Program-made: the position numbers and the translations under genes
Origin: Ruminococcus sp.
GTDB lineage: Bacteria; Bacillota; Clostridia; Oscillospirales; Ruminococcaceae
NCBI GenBank assembly: GCA_024697545.1
Contig: JAILFN010000014.1
Coordinates: forward strand, 1-33,646
Length of the DNA stretch: 33,646 nucleotides
Direction: 5' to 3'
The notes under the pieces: model-generated
What the model was told of the DNA's origin: nothing
The model's database searches: none
What the model saw: only the letters and a program-made list of their open reading frames with translations
In this document: piece by piece, positions 22,833 through 31,920 of the stretch
How positions within the stretch are numbered: position 1 is the first letter of the stretch
Layout: the number at the start of each line of letters is the position of its first letter

Positions 22833-24368
22833 TCACTTTCTTTTGATCTTGTTCGTGGAGGTCTTCTCAAAAGGCTTCTCCATGAAGTCTGTCTTGTCTA
22901 TCCTCTTGAAAGCCGGAAGTGAAGCATTGAGTTTCTCAATGCCCGCAAGCACGCCCGCTTCGATATCCCCGCTGCGCTCTGCGCTGTATACCTTTGCAGC
23001 AATAAGACCGTTTTCCTCGACAACAAGCACCTCTGTAACTTCGGGAATTACAGATATCGCCGTTTCAAGCTCCTCGGGTGAGATGTTCTCTCCAGACGAT
23101 CGTATGATGATATTTTTGATACGTCCGGTAATGAAGATGAATCCGTCGCTGTCTATCCTTCCCTTGTCACCTGTACGCAGATAGCCGTTTTGGAATGCAG
23201 CCTCCGTTTCCTCGGGTCGTCCGTAATAGCCGTTCATCAGGTTCACGCCTCTTACGCATATCTCACCGCCGCCCTCACTGTCAGGAGAGGCGATCATCAC
23301 CTCATTGCAGTCGATCGGAAGTCCAACGCTTCCGAGCTTTTTATTGCCGATCCTGTTTGCCGAGATAACAGGGGACAGCTCGGTCATTCCATAGCCGAAG
23401 ATGATCTCTATGCCTATCTTTTCAAAAAACAGGAGTATCTCGCGGTCAAGAGGGGCACCTCCGCAAACTATGACCTCAAGATCACCGCCGAGTATCTTTA
23501 TCACATCGGCAAATGCCGCACGTCTTTCCTCGACAGGTCTGCCGTCAAGCGTGCCTTCCTCATATAGCTTTTTAAGCTTTTCGCTTCGGTTTATCATGAA
23601 CAGCAGCTGACGGTAATACGACTCCGGAATAGCGGGGACCGCACAGGTCATCTTCGGGGAATATGTCTGCATATCACGGGTCAGCATTACAGGATCGCTG
23701 TTTATCACCAACTCCGAACCCAAAAAGATCGGGGAAAGCACACAGGTCGCCCAGGCAAACATATGATGAAGAGGAAGACAGAGCAGCGTCCTTCCCGTGA
23801 GACTCAAGGCTCGTGAGAAGGAGATCGCGTTATATATCATCGACTGCTGCGAGAGCATTACTCCCTTCGGTGTTCCGCTTGAACCCGATGTGTAGATTAT
23901 ACAGCAGGTCTCTCTTCCTTCGGGAGCAAAGTACCATTTCTCCGCCGAAGCTGCTCCTGCATCCTCAGCTGACAATTCGGCAATTTTCAGATCCGGGCAG
24001 ACCTCACGCAGCCTTTCCCCTGCCGCCTCACCTCCGTCGGTGATGATCGCAGCAGACGGTTTGCAGTCACTCACGATCACGTCAAGCTCAGCAGAGCCGG
24101 CATCCTTATTTATCGGGACTACAATGTTACCGCTGCAGATCACAGCGAAAAACAGCGTTATATACCGATAGGAGTTACCGCCGATAAGAACTATATGCCT
24201 CCCGCGCTCATCGGAGAATCGTTCGGCTGCCGCACGGACATCTTCCCTGAACTGCCTGTAACTCACAGTCTGACCGTTTGCACAGATAAAGCCGCTGCTG
24301 TCAGCGTATTTTTCAGCCGCATAGTCTGCGAGCTGACCGAAATATTCAAGTTCATACTTTTGGCTCAT
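22833..24368 (-). CDS. Acyl-AMP ligase / acyl-CoA or acyl-ACP synthetase
   Basis: The 511-residue ANL-superfamily enzyme has the P-loop YTSGSSGTPKG at about 159-169, FGYGMTE at 324-330, YLRTGDKG and a C-terminal Lys in STNKIKRK. The LPLHHMFAW segment and overall pattern are those of long-chain acyl-CoA synthetases and acyl-ACP ligases. It lacks the condensation and pocket context of amino-acid adenylation domains. Directly upstream of two ACP genes, it probably activates a carboxylic acid as acyl-AMP and loads it on an ACP to start the chain. A GTGAGGT ribosome binding site precedes the ATG. Chain length and CoA-versus-ACP preference cannot be read from the sequence. Confidence 0.88.
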   Translation of the reverse strand: MSQKYELEYFGQLADYAAEKYADSSGFICANGQTVSYRQFREDVRAAAERFSDERGRHIVLIGGNSYRYITLFFAVICSGNIVVPINKDAGSAELDVIVSDCKPSAAIITDGGEAAGERLREVCPDLKIAELSAEDAGAASAEKWYFAPEGRETCCIIYTSGSSGTPKGVMLSQQSMIYNAISFSRALSLTGRTLLCLPLHHMFAWATCVLSPIFLGSELVINSDPVMLTRDMQTYSPKMTCAVPAIPESYYRQLLFMINRSEKLKKLYEEGTLDGRPVEERRAAFADVIKILGGDLEVIVCGGAPLDREILLFFEKIGIEIIFGYGMTELSPVISANRIGNKKLGSVGLPIDCNEVMIASPDSEGGGEICVRGVNLMNGYYGRPEETEAAFQNGYLRTGDKGRIDSDGFIFITGRIKNIIIRSSGENISPEELETAISVIPEVTEVLVVEENGLIAAKVYSAERSGDIEAGVLAGIEKLNASLPAFKRIDKTDFMEKPFEKTSTNKIKRK

Positions 24369-24378
24369 ATGATTTACC

Positions 24379-25578
24379 TCACACCTTTTTGAATTTTAGT
24401 GCCGCATTGTGACCGCCGAAGCCGAATGAGGCAGAGATCGCACATTCGATCCGTGCTTTCTCGGAAGATCTCGGAATATTGAGCTCAGGGAATGAAGTGC
24501 CTGTCGGAGTTCCGTGTACTATATCGTTCTTTACGGAATACGCGCAGACCGCAGCCTCAATTGCTCCCGAGGCTCCGATAGAATGACCGATAAGTCCCTT
24601 TGTGGAGCTTACGCGCAGCTCGCTGACAGCATCGCCGAAGACCTCGCCCAGCACATAACGTTCGGTTTTGTCGTTAAGCTCCGTAGCAGTACCGTGTGCA
24701 TTGTAATAGTCCACCTTCTCGCCATGAGCAAGTTCAGAGAGCATATTCACTATCTGCACCGGCTTTTCGGGCATCTGAACGATATGATAAGCGTCACAGC
24801 TCGCAGAATAGCCGGTTATCTCCGCATATATATCTGCCCCGCGCTTTACAGCCGACTCGTATTCCTCCAGTATCAAGGCACACGCTCCGCCCTCACTGAA
24901 AAGAAATCCGCTTCGTTCCTCTGAAAACGGTCTGGGAAGACCGTCCTTACTCTTGGTAAGCGCTCCAAGCACGTCAAATGAGCGCATCAGCACTCCCCGT
25001 TTACTGCGAAGATCGTCCGATCCGCCGCAGACCGCCATTCTTCCACGTCCGCTGCGGATATGCTCATACGCCTCGCCAACTGCATTGGTGCCGGAGGCGC
25101 AGGCAGTCGAGATCACCTGATTTACGCCGTGAATGCCAAGTATCATTGCTATCCATGCTGATACTGAATTTGACATTATCATCGGATTCGTGCAGGGGTG
25201 GAGCGGTGCCTCGTCACCAAGTGCTTCATAGGCATTGAGCAGTGGTCCGGCGTGCGGCGCACCTACTCCGAAATACACGGCAGCGTCCTCGTCAGCCTTT
25301 TCAAGCCCTGAATCGCGCAGAGCCTCAACAGCAGAAACTGCCGCTAAGCAGGCGTTCGGGGAAGCCATCATCATCATTTTAACGAAATCTCTGCCATAGC
25401 TTTTGATGTCAACTTTCGGATAAGGTACATACCATTCGGTCGAAGGCTCGCCCATGCAGTAATCAGGCTCCATTCGGGATATCACAGTCTTACCGCTGAA
25501 AAGCGCATCAAAAAAACTCTCTCCCATGCCGATTGAGGCTATCGGTGCAATGCCGGTAACAACAACTCTGTACATCAT
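24379..25578 (-). CDS. FabF-like beta-ketoacyl-ACP synthase (KAS II type)
   Basis: The 399-residue protein has the KAS I/II fold with the catalytic triad Cys160 in STACASGTN, His295 in NAHGTATE and His332 in GLIGHSIGASG, so it should be an active condensing enzyme and not a chain-length-factor homologue. The C-terminus ends with the usual SFGFGGHNAAL. It has no attached carrier or AT and so would work on the free ACPs encoded three genes later. The ATG overlaps the CCR-type reductase gene by 4 nt. Together with FabG, the ligase and ACPs it forms a small dedicated acyl-chain elongation set. Confidence 0.92.
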   Translation of the reverse strand: MMYRVVVTGIAPIASIGMGESFFDALFSGKTVISRMEPDYCMGEPSTEWYVPYPKVDIKSYGRDFVKMMMMASPNACLAAVSAVEALRDSGLEKADEDAAVYFGVGAPHAGPLLNAYEALGDEAPLHPCTNPMIMSNSVSAWIAMILGIHGVNQVISTACASGTNAVGEAYEHIRSGRGRMAVCGGSDDLRSKRGVLMRSFDVLGALTKSKDGLPRPFSEERSGFLFSEGGACALILEEYESAVKRGADIYAEITGYSASCDAYHIVQMPEKPVQIVNMLSELAHGEKVDYYNAHGTATELNDKTERYVLGEVFGDAVSELRVSSTKGLIGHSIGASGAIEAAVCAYSVKNDIVHGTPTGTSFPELNIPRSSEKARIECAISASFGFGGHNAALKFKKV

Positions 25579-26816
25579 CTGTCCCCCTCGATATCGGTGA
25601 CTATACGCACCGCATATTTCCCCATAAGATCTGCTCCTTCAGCCATATCGGCATGAGCCTTCGGAAGTTCGTTCCAAGGGTATATCCTGCAAACCGACGG
25701 CTTGATACCGCACTTTTCGCACAGCCGCAGATACTCCCTCATATCCTCAGCAGAACCTGCGTGACTGCCTTGTATCCTCTTTTGATATATCCATAAATGC
25801 CGCAGATCGACCGAGGCTATATATCCTGTAGTCGCACCGCAGAGAACTACCATGCCGCCGTTAGCGGTAACAAACAGGGAGGTAGAAAGAGTATCACTGC
25901 CCGGATGCTCGACCACTATCGAAGGGTTTTTTCTGCTGCCGATGATGGAGTATATCTCATTTCGGAACATCGTTGCCCCGAGAAGCCATTTCTTATACCC
26001 CTCTTCGTCAAGCTCAGAAATGTTGCCCCAGTGAGTGTATTTTTTTCTGTTGATATATCCAACAGCGCCGAGCGAGCAGCAGTATGCCCCTCTTTCATCG
26101 CTTGAAACAACAGCAACAGGAAGAGCACCGTAGGCTTTTGCCTGCTGGATAACGCTCGTGCCAAGACCTCCTGCGCCGCCCCACACGAGAACAACATCGC
26201 CTTCCTTCACGCGATTTCCCTCCCAGTGACGGAGCATTCTGCTTGCGGTCGTTCCTGTTGCGCTGCAAACCGCCGCCTCGTCCCAGCTGAAAAAGTCGGG
26301 CTTTTTCAGGCACTGATAGTCAGTCACCTTTGAAAACTGAGCGAAAGAACCCCAGTTGGCTTCATATCCCCAGATGTGGTATGTTGGGCTGAATTCCGGC
26401 TCGCCGCCCTCCAGTATAAAGGGGCAGCTTTTGTCATACCTCGCGGCTGAGATCATAACGTGGTCGCCCACGCTCACGTTTCTGACATTCTCCCCGACCG
26501 CATAGACTATACCCGCTGTCTCAGAGCCGCAGATGTGAAAATCCTCCTTTGGGTCGCCGTACTTGCCGTTTGATTCAATAACATTCTTTGGCGCTCCCCT
26601 TGCTGCCCATATCCCATTATAGTTTATCCCAACTGAGATATTGGCTATCAGCACTTCATCGCTGCGAAGCTCCGGCAGGTCAACGATCTCGTCCCTGAAA
26701 GCAGTCAGAGGATTGCCGAGCCTGTCCGTCCTTATCGTCCAAGCGTGCATTTTCCTCGGAACGACCCCGATCTCAGGGAGCTGTCCGACATCATATATCT
26801 TATCTGTTCTTATCAT
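25575..26816 (-). CDS. Crotonyl-CoA carboxylase/reductase (CCR) homologue
   Basis: The 413-residue medium-chain dehydrogenase/reductase matches the CCR subgroup by several long motifs: GINYNGIW (residues 64-70), HIWGYEANWGSFAQF, WGGAGGLGTS nucleotide loop at 212-221, VVEHPGSDT and YQKRIQGSHAG. CCR enzymes reduce 2-enoyl-CoA with NADPH and, with CO2, make alkylmalonyl-CoA extender units such as ethylmalonyl-CoA. The Asn (67), Glu (152) and His (352) at the CO2-handling positions appear to be kept, from memory of the family. No zinc-ligand set is evident. It is coupled by 4-nt overlaps to genes on both sides. It may supply an unusual extender to the local acyltransferase, or act as a plain enoyl reductase. 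Confidence 0.85.
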   Translation of the reverse strand: MIRTDKIYDVGQLPEIGVVPRKMHAWTIRTDRLGNPLTAFRDEIVDLPELRSDEVLIANISVGINYNGIWAARGAPKNVIESNGKYGDPKEDFHICGSETAGIVYAVGENVRNVSVGDHVMISAARYDKSCPFILEGGEPEFSPTYHIWGYEANWGSFAQFSKVTDYQCLKKPDFFSWDEAAVCSATGTTASRMLRHWEGNRVKEGDVVLVWGGAGGLGTSVIQQAKAYGALPVAVVSSDERGAYCCSLGAVGYINRKKYTHWGNISELDEEGYKKWLLGATMFRNEIYSIIGSRKNPSIVVEHPGSDTLSTSLFVTANGGMVVLCGATTGYIASVDLRHLWIYQKRIQGSHAGSAEDMREYLRLCEKCGIKPSVCRIYPWNELPKAHADMAEGADLMGKYAVRIVTDIEGDR

Positions 26817-27490
26817 ATAGACCTCTGTAATATATCTTCTATGGATACTGTTTTTATATTATCCACTCCGTTTTCCGTCACGATCGAAAAGCAGGCAGTC
26901 TCTATCGTGAACGCCGTGCATATAAGCTCTTCCGCCTTTGTTGAAACGCTGTCTTCAATATGAAAACAAGTACTGTCTGAAGTCACCCTGAAGGATGACA
27001 GCGAGCGCGAAAGCCCGGTACCCAGATATTTAAGATATGCCTCTTTTGCTGTCCAAAGGCGAAAAAAACTCTCCGCTCCGTCAACAAGCTCTGCTTCCTC
27101 CTGCATGAAATATTTCATGAGAAATCCGCGCATCTCCGGTACATCTCGTATCAGCTCTACATCAATACCGCATTTTGAGCTGTCTGCTATCGCCGCCGCC
27201 CAGTCACCGCTGTGAGAAATGCTCAGATATACCTTCCTGCCGTCAGGCAAAACTGCATATGGAGCTTTTGTCTGCGCCGATATAAGTGATATATTTTCAT
27301 ATGCACGACCCGAATGCTCTGCCGCGGCACTAATGGCAGCTATTCCTGCCGCACAGCAGCGTACCCTGTCGGCACATTGTCTGTACCTGTGCATCCTTTC
27401 GATCCTGTCCGCAGGTATCAGCCGTGTCATTCTCTCATCAGGTTCACTGACAATATCCTTCAGCTTCACCAGATATACCGCAGCTCCCAT
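26813..27490 (-). CDS. Sfp-type 4'-phosphopantetheinyl transferase
   Basis: The 225-residue protein carries the family motifs in order: SISHSG (90-95), GIDVE (108-112), which supplies metal ligands, and WTAKEAYLK (146-154). It transfers phosphopantetheine from CoA to the carrier-domain serines. The operon encodes seven carrier domains with a Ser and one without. Having its own transferase makes the locus self-sufficient for carrier activation. Its ATG overlaps the FabG stop by one base (TAATG) and its end overlaps the CCR gene by 4 nt. Confidence 0.93.
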   Translation of the reverse strand: MGAAVYLVKLKDIVSEPDERMTRLIPADRIERMHRYRQCADRVRCCAAGIAAISAAAEHSGRAYENISLISAQTKAPYAVLPDGRKVYLSISHSGDWAAAIADSSKCGIDVELIRDVPEMRGFLMKYFMQEEAELVDGAESFFRLWTAKEAYLKYLGTGLSRSLSSFRVTSDSTCFHIEDSVSTKAEELICTAFTIETACFSIVTENGVDNIKTVSIEDILQRSI

Positions 27491-28239
27491 TACATCAGAA
27501 CTCCTCCGCTCACCTCAAGGATATGTCCCGTGATATAGGAGGAGTCCTCAGACGCCAGAAATGAAACAGCACCTGCGATTTCCTTCGGCTCTGACAGCCT
27601 TCTCATGGTGACATAACGAAGCTGCTCCTTTACACGCGCCTCGCATTTGAGCTCCTCAGCGCCCATATCCGTCCTACAGCCTCCGGGCGCTATAGAATTT
27701 ACCGTAATATTGCTTATAGCCAGTTCTTTTGCCGCTGTCTTTGTCATTGCTATAACTGCGCCCTTTGCGGCTCCATAGGCTATAGAACCGGGAGAGCCGT
27801 ACATCCCTCCGACTGACGATATGTTGATTATCTTTCCGCTGTGCTGTTTCTTCATCACAGGCACAACGCTCCTTGTCATGTAGAAAACACTGTAAGCGTC
27901 GTTTCGCATTATGTTTTCAAAGTCCTCATCGGAAGTCTTGTTTATAGCTGTCCACTTGATTATTGAAGCATTGTTCACGAGCACATCTATCCTGCCTGCA
28001 AACTCCACAGCCTTTCTGACAAGAGCCTCGCACTGCTCGGGATCGGAGACATCCGCAGGTATGCAAACAGCCTGAACTCCGTGCTCCATGCACTCGGAGA
28101 CAGTTTTCATCCCGTCCTCCATGCGTTCCCGACTGCGGCAATTCACTACAACATTAAAGCCGTCCTTTGCAAGACGTACAGCCGAAGCTGCACCTATGCC
28201 CCTGACCGAGCCTGTAACTACTGCGCATTTTCTGTCCAT
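27490..28239 (-). CDS. FabG-like 3-oxoacyl-ACP reductase (SDR)
   Basis: The 249-residue classical short-chain dehydrogenase has the NADP loop TGSVRGIG at 9-16, VNNAS at 88-92, and catalytic Ser142, Tyr155 and Lys159 in SSVGG and YGAAKG. Length and motifs fit FabG, which reduces a 3-ketoacyl-ACP to the 3-hydroxyacyl form. It would act on the products of the FabF-like or modular ketosynthase. No dehydratase is encoded nearby, so either the 3-hydroxyl is retained or a housekeeping dehydratase is used. It lies 9 nt after the exporter permease gene. Confidence 0.92.
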   Translation of the reverse strand: MDRKCAVVTGSVRGIGAASAVRLAKDGFNVVVNCRSRERMEDGMKTVSECMEHGVQAVCIPADVSDPEQCEALVRKAVEFAGRIDVLVNNASIIKWTAINKTSDEDFENIMRNDAYSVFYMTRSVVPVMKKQHSGKIINISSVGGMYGSPGSIAYGAAKGAVIAMTKTAAKELAISNITVNSIAPGGCRTDMGAEELKCEARVKEQLRYVTMRRLSEPKEIAGAVSFLASEDSSYITGHILEVSGGVLM

Positions 28240-28248
28240 AATATCCCT

Positions 28249-30468
28249 CTATTCATTATTCCGTTTAAGGCTTTCAGTCATTTCTACCTTGCCGAGCTTT
28301 CTATATGAAAGAGCTATCGAAACGACATAGGAAAAGATAACTGCTGCAAATGCAATGACATAGCTCAGCGGTTTCAGCGCCATCGGGAAGTACATACCGA
28401 CCGTCTCGACCGATGAAGCAAAGGTCGCCTTGCTTACAGCGATCGTCACAGGCACGCCGATAATACAGCCTATCAAAACCAACAGCGTATTTGATGTAAG
28501 TATAAGACTGCCTATCTCCTTTTTGCGGTAACCAAGTATTTTCAGCATAGAGATATTCACGGTATTTTCCTCGATTATCATACCCGTAAGAAGATACATG
28601 GACAGTATGCCGAGGATAATGCCCACCACCGTTATCAGATAGCAGATCGAATAGTACATATCTGTTACAGAAGCAACGCTGTCCTTCGCATCAGTTCTCG
28701 ACATAACAGCCATGACCTTGTCTTCATCGGGATCAAGCTTTTCACTGCTTATCATCGTGTTTCTGTCAGAACTGCCATAGTCCATGAATGCGGCAACATT
28801 TTCAGCACTTGTGTAAACGACAGTATTGGTATTGTCATCTATAACTCCCGAGATCTTTATCTTGAATTTCTCGGTTGTTATAGGATCGCGGAATGTCAGC
28901 TCCCCGCCTTTACCGACTCCATACGCCTTTGAAGCGGCATTTGTGATGTAATACTTTCCATATTCCATAGCCTCTCCGTCAACCGTTTTGAAGCTGAGAA
29001 GCTTTGTGTCCTCTTCATAACCCCACATACTGAAATTCACGGTATGCTCAGGCTGCTCGTAGGTGTTAACGAGAAGTCCCTCGGCATTTTCGGGGATCTC
29101 AAGATCCGTGGTATTCAGAAAATAGCAGTATTCATAGGGGATATTCTCAATTGACGAATCAACGAGCGAATCGACCGAATCCTTTATAGACCACCCGAGA
29201 AGTACACATACCGTGCTGACGATCATACCTACTATTATTACTGCCGATCTGCCCTTGTGCCTTATGACAGTGCGGAGCTTGTACTTTGTACGGAAGCTCA
29301 TATTTCTGCCGACGAACACATTAGCCGAACCGCCGCGCTCCTTCTCATTCTGACGAAGCATATCAATAGGAGACTTTTTGAGCATTTTGCCGACCGTCCG
29401 ATAGGAAACGAGCGTGTAAAGCACAGCAGGTGAAAGAAGAAGCATTACCGCAGTCAGAACACTTGGCTTTACAGTATATGGCAGATGCTCGAAATATCCG
29501 AAATAAAATGCACTGAACGGATACGTTGCGAAGAATCCGCCGATAACGCCTATGATGCCTCCTGCAACAGCAGGTATAAGGCTGTAAAGAGCGTAATGAC
29601 GTTTGATCTCCTTCTTTCTGTAACCCAACGCCACAAGAGTGCCTATCTGCTTCTGCTCTCCCTTGAGCTTACGTTTAAGCATCAGAGCGATAAGAAGTAT
29701 GACGACGATATAAAGAACAGGCGCAACAACAATCGCGACCGAGAAGATAAGCTTCGACTGGTTGAGTGCAGAGTTTATCCTCATATTGCTTGCACGGGAA
29801 ATATAGCTGAGGATAGTATGATCGCCGTTGATCTCGCGTCTGAAATCAACAGAATTATCCTTCCGGAATTTAACGGAATAATACTCCTTATATCCGTCCA
29901 TGCCCTCAACTGCCGAGCGCTTTGCTACCGCAATACCAAAGGTGTCCAGATTGGTAAAGGAATCCGAGGTCTCCTTGAACATGGCAAGATAATCGGTCCT
30001 GACCATATATCCGACGATCTTCATATCTGCTCCGTTCACCTTTACCGTGTCACCGATTGAGAGATGGTGATACTGAGCGAATTGTTCAGAGATAAGCATT
30101 TCATCGTCCGATAACAGATCATTTCCCTCAGTCAGTTCTGTAAGGTTCACGCGCTCATTTTCTCCCAGCAATCTGAGGGTATATCCGTCTGTTTCAGCAT
30201 CGAAGCTTACCATTCGTTCAAGGTCGAGATCATATTTATTCTCAAGCTCTGATATCTTATCGTCATCGAGCGGAAATACCGTGATAAACTGTGCGTCCTC
30301 AGTATTCGCCCTGTCGATCGCACCATTGTACACATTCTTCATGAGCAGTGCCGTAGATATAGCAGAGAGAACGAGCGTGCCTGTGATCATAGTCAGCAGG
30401 GCAACTACAGTATAAAATGAGAGGCTGCTCCGATAGTTTCTTGAATATCTCTTATTCAGACTCATCAT
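28249..30468 (-). CDS. ABC transporter permease, MacB/FtsX family
   Basis: The 739-residue membrane protein has an N-terminal transmembrane helix (about 18-43), an extracytoplasmic domain, a first FtsX-type domain with helices near 241-264, 291-317 and 334-355, a further helix at 407-427 with a second extracytoplasmic domain, and a second FtsX domain with helices near 607-630, 655-680 and 702-722. The cytoplasmic segments LVALGYRKKEIK and LKILGYRKKEIG are the coupling motifs that contact the ATPase. This is the layout of Firmicute peptide and antibiotic exporters or lipoprotein-handling systems. The start overlaps the ATPase gene by 4 nt. Export of the cluster product, or self-protection, is the likely role. 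Confidence 0.88.
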   Translation of the reverse strand: MMSLNKRYSRNYRSSLSFYTVVALLTMITGTLVLSAISTALLMKNVYNGAIDRANTEDAQFITVFPLDDDKISELENKYDLDLERMVSFDAETDGYTLRLLGENERVNLTELTEGNDLLSDDEMLISEQFAQYHHLSIGDTVKVNGADMKIVGYMVRTDYLAMFKETSDSFTNLDTFGIAVAKRSAVEGMDGYKEYYSVKFRKDNSVDFRREINGDHTILSYISRASNMRINSALNQSKLIFSVAIVVAPVLYIVVILLIALMLKRKLKGEQKQIGTLVALGYRKKEIKRHYALYSLIPAVAGGIIGVIGGFFATYPFSAFYFGYFEHLPYTVKPSVLTAVMLLLSPAVLYTLVSYRTVGKMLKKSPIDMLRQNEKERGGSANVFVGRNMSFRTKYKLRTVIRHKGRSAVIIVGMIVSTVCVLLGWSIKDSVDSLVDSSIENIPYEYCYFLNTTDLEIPENAEGLLVNTYEQPEHTVNFSMWGYEEDTKLLSFKTVDGEAMEYGKYYITNAASKAYGVGKGGELTFRDPITTEKFKIKISGVIDDNTNTVVYTSAENVAAFMDYGSSDRNTMISSEKLDPDEDKVMAVMSRTDAKDSVASVTDMYYSICYLITVVGIILGILSMYLLTGMIIEENTVNISMLKILGYRKKEIGSLILTSNTLLVLIGCIIGVPVTIAVSKATFASSVETVGMYFPMALKPLSYVIAFAAVIFSYVVSIALSYRKLGKVEMTESLKRNNE

Positions 30469-31172
30469 AATTCTATATCCTCTGCTTTTCTTCTGTTGCT
30501 GTTAAGTACGTCAGAAGCTATCTTTCCGTCCTTTATGCGCACTATTCTGTCTGCAACGTCCTTTATTGCTTCATTGTGAGTGATTATTATAATAGTTGTA
30601 CCGAACTCCCTGTTGATCTTATCCACAAACGAGATGACTTCCTTTGAAGCTTTTGAGTCAAGAGCACCTGTAAGCTCGTCACATAGAAGGATCTTCGGAT
30701 TCTTGATTATAGAGCGGGCAATAGCCACCCTCTGCTGCTGACCGCCCGAAAGCTCCTTCGGGAATCTGTCTTTAAGAGCCGCGATGCCGAGTGCAGCAAG
30801 CACTTCGTTGATATCCATAGGAGACTCCGAGATATCTGAAACGACCTGTATATTTTCCTCGACCGTCAGATCGGGGATAAGGTTGAAAAACTGGAAAACA
30901 AAGCCGACATCGCGTCTTCTGTACTCACCGAGCTCGTCATCGCTGAGATTCATTATCTGCTTGCCGTCTACGATGAGCGATCCCTCATCAAGCCTGTCAA
31001 GGCCCCCGAGCATATTAAGCATGGTAGATTTTCCCGAGCCTGAAGGTCCGAGAACCACACACAGCTCCCCCTTGTTCACCCCGAAATCAGCATGGTTTAT
31101 CGCATACACCATATTCTCCGAAGTGTCTCCGTATTTCTTGACTGCGTTTTTAAATTCAATGTACATTGACAT
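30465..31172 (-). CDS. ABC transporter ATP-binding protein (MacB/LolD type)
   Basis: The 235-residue ATPase has Walker A GPSGSGKST at 42-50, the Q-loop region VFQFFNL, signature LSGGQ at 141-145, Walker B ILLCDE at 161-166 with the D-loop GALDS, and the H-loop His in IITHN. It is the type that partners FtsX-domain permeases and drives mechanotransmission rather than a simple channel. The ATG at 31172 has AAAGGAG 4 nt upstream; a second in-frame ATG at 31166 is also possible. It overlaps the upstream thioesterase gene by 17 nt and the permease gene by 4 nt. Confidence 0.94.
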   Translation of the reverse strand: MSMYIEFKNAVKKYGDTSENMVYAINHADFGVNKGELCVVLGPSGSGKSTMLNMLGGLDRLDEGSLIVDGKQIMNLSDDELGEYRRRDVGFVFQFFNLIPDLTVEENIQVVSDISESPMDINEVLAALGIAALKDRFPKELSGGQQQRVAIARSIIKNPKILLCDELTGALDSKASKEVISFVDKINREFGTTIIIITHNEAIKDVADRIVRIKDGKIASDVLNSNRRKAEDIEL

Positions 31173-31878
31173 AATGCTCCTTTATTACACTTTTTTTAGC
31201 AAGATCTCCGATAAGCCTCAGCAATTCGCGTCCGCTTGTATCAAAATAAAAATGATCTCCTTTGATAACATTTACCGAGCTTATCTCCCTGAATGTTCTG
31301 TTCCACTGATATATGCAGTTCGGCCTGATGATAATATCATCTTTGCCAAATACGATCATTCCCAGATGGAGCCTGTCATCAGGGTCAGGTACAGTAGGAA
31401 CATAGCTTTCCATTATCTTCATATCTGCACGGATAAACTCCAGAAAAAAGCGGAAAGCCCGATCGTCCCCTGAAATGTAATCCGGAATACCGCCCAGCTT
31501 CCTTACGAAAGCGGCTTCATTTTCAGGGCATACCCAGCCTCCGAGCTGTTTAAGCAAATACGGCGGATTCTGCCCTGAAGCGATCACTCCGAACGGCGGC
31601 AGATCATATTCATTCTGCATTATCAAAGCTGCCTCGCAGGCTACAAAAGCGCCCATACTGTGCCCGAAAATTATGTAATCATCCCGTTCAAGCCCCAACG
31701 AAAGCATAAAATCGACTGCACTTTCGATATACTCAGAAAACGTGGTGACCCCGTGCAGATCATTCCTTGAAGGGTAGTCGAACAGAAAGACCTCATCTAT
31801 CCCATCAGGAGTATTGTTCTTTATAAAGCTGTAATAAGCCGAAAAGCCGCCGGCGTGCGGAAAGCAGATCAGCTTCAT
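31156..31878 (-). CDS. Type II thioesterase (Ser nucleophile), first gene of the operon
   Basis: I start this 240-residue protein at ATG 31878 (MKLICFPHAGG), the family's usual N-terminus, with AAAGGG 10 nt upstream. The frame is open to 32082, but that extension encodes leader DNA with nested inverted repeats and shows no family similarity. Catalytic features are Ser74 in FGHSMGA, an acid in FGKDD and His in KGDHFYFD. It should hydrolyse thioesters from carrier domains. Being first in the operon, separated from the other biosynthetic genes by the exporter, it may be an editing enzyme rather than the release enzyme. Confidence 0.9.
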   Translation of the reverse strand: MKLICFPHAGGFSAYYSFIKNNTPDGIDEVFLFDYPSRNDLHGVTTFSEYIESAVDFMLSLGLERDDYIIFGHSMGAFVACEAALIMQNEYDLPPFGVIASGQNPPYLLKQLGGWVCPENEAAFVRKLGGIPDYISGDDRAFRFFLEFIRADMKIMESYVPTVPDPDDRLHLGMIVFGKDDIIIRPNCIYQWNRTFREISSVNVIKGDHFYFDTSGRELLRLIGDLAKKSVIKEHYVNVH

Positions 31879-31920
31879 GCTATCATCGCCCTTTCTCATC
31901 ATACATTCCAAATACAGCAG

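Noticed and set aside
5992-31878. Identification as a yersiniabactin or pyochelin cluster
   Set aside because: No salicylate-forming enzyme, aryl carrier, methyltransferase or thiazoline reductase is present, and an acyl-ligase/CCR/FabF set is present instead. Only the Cy-A logic is shared.
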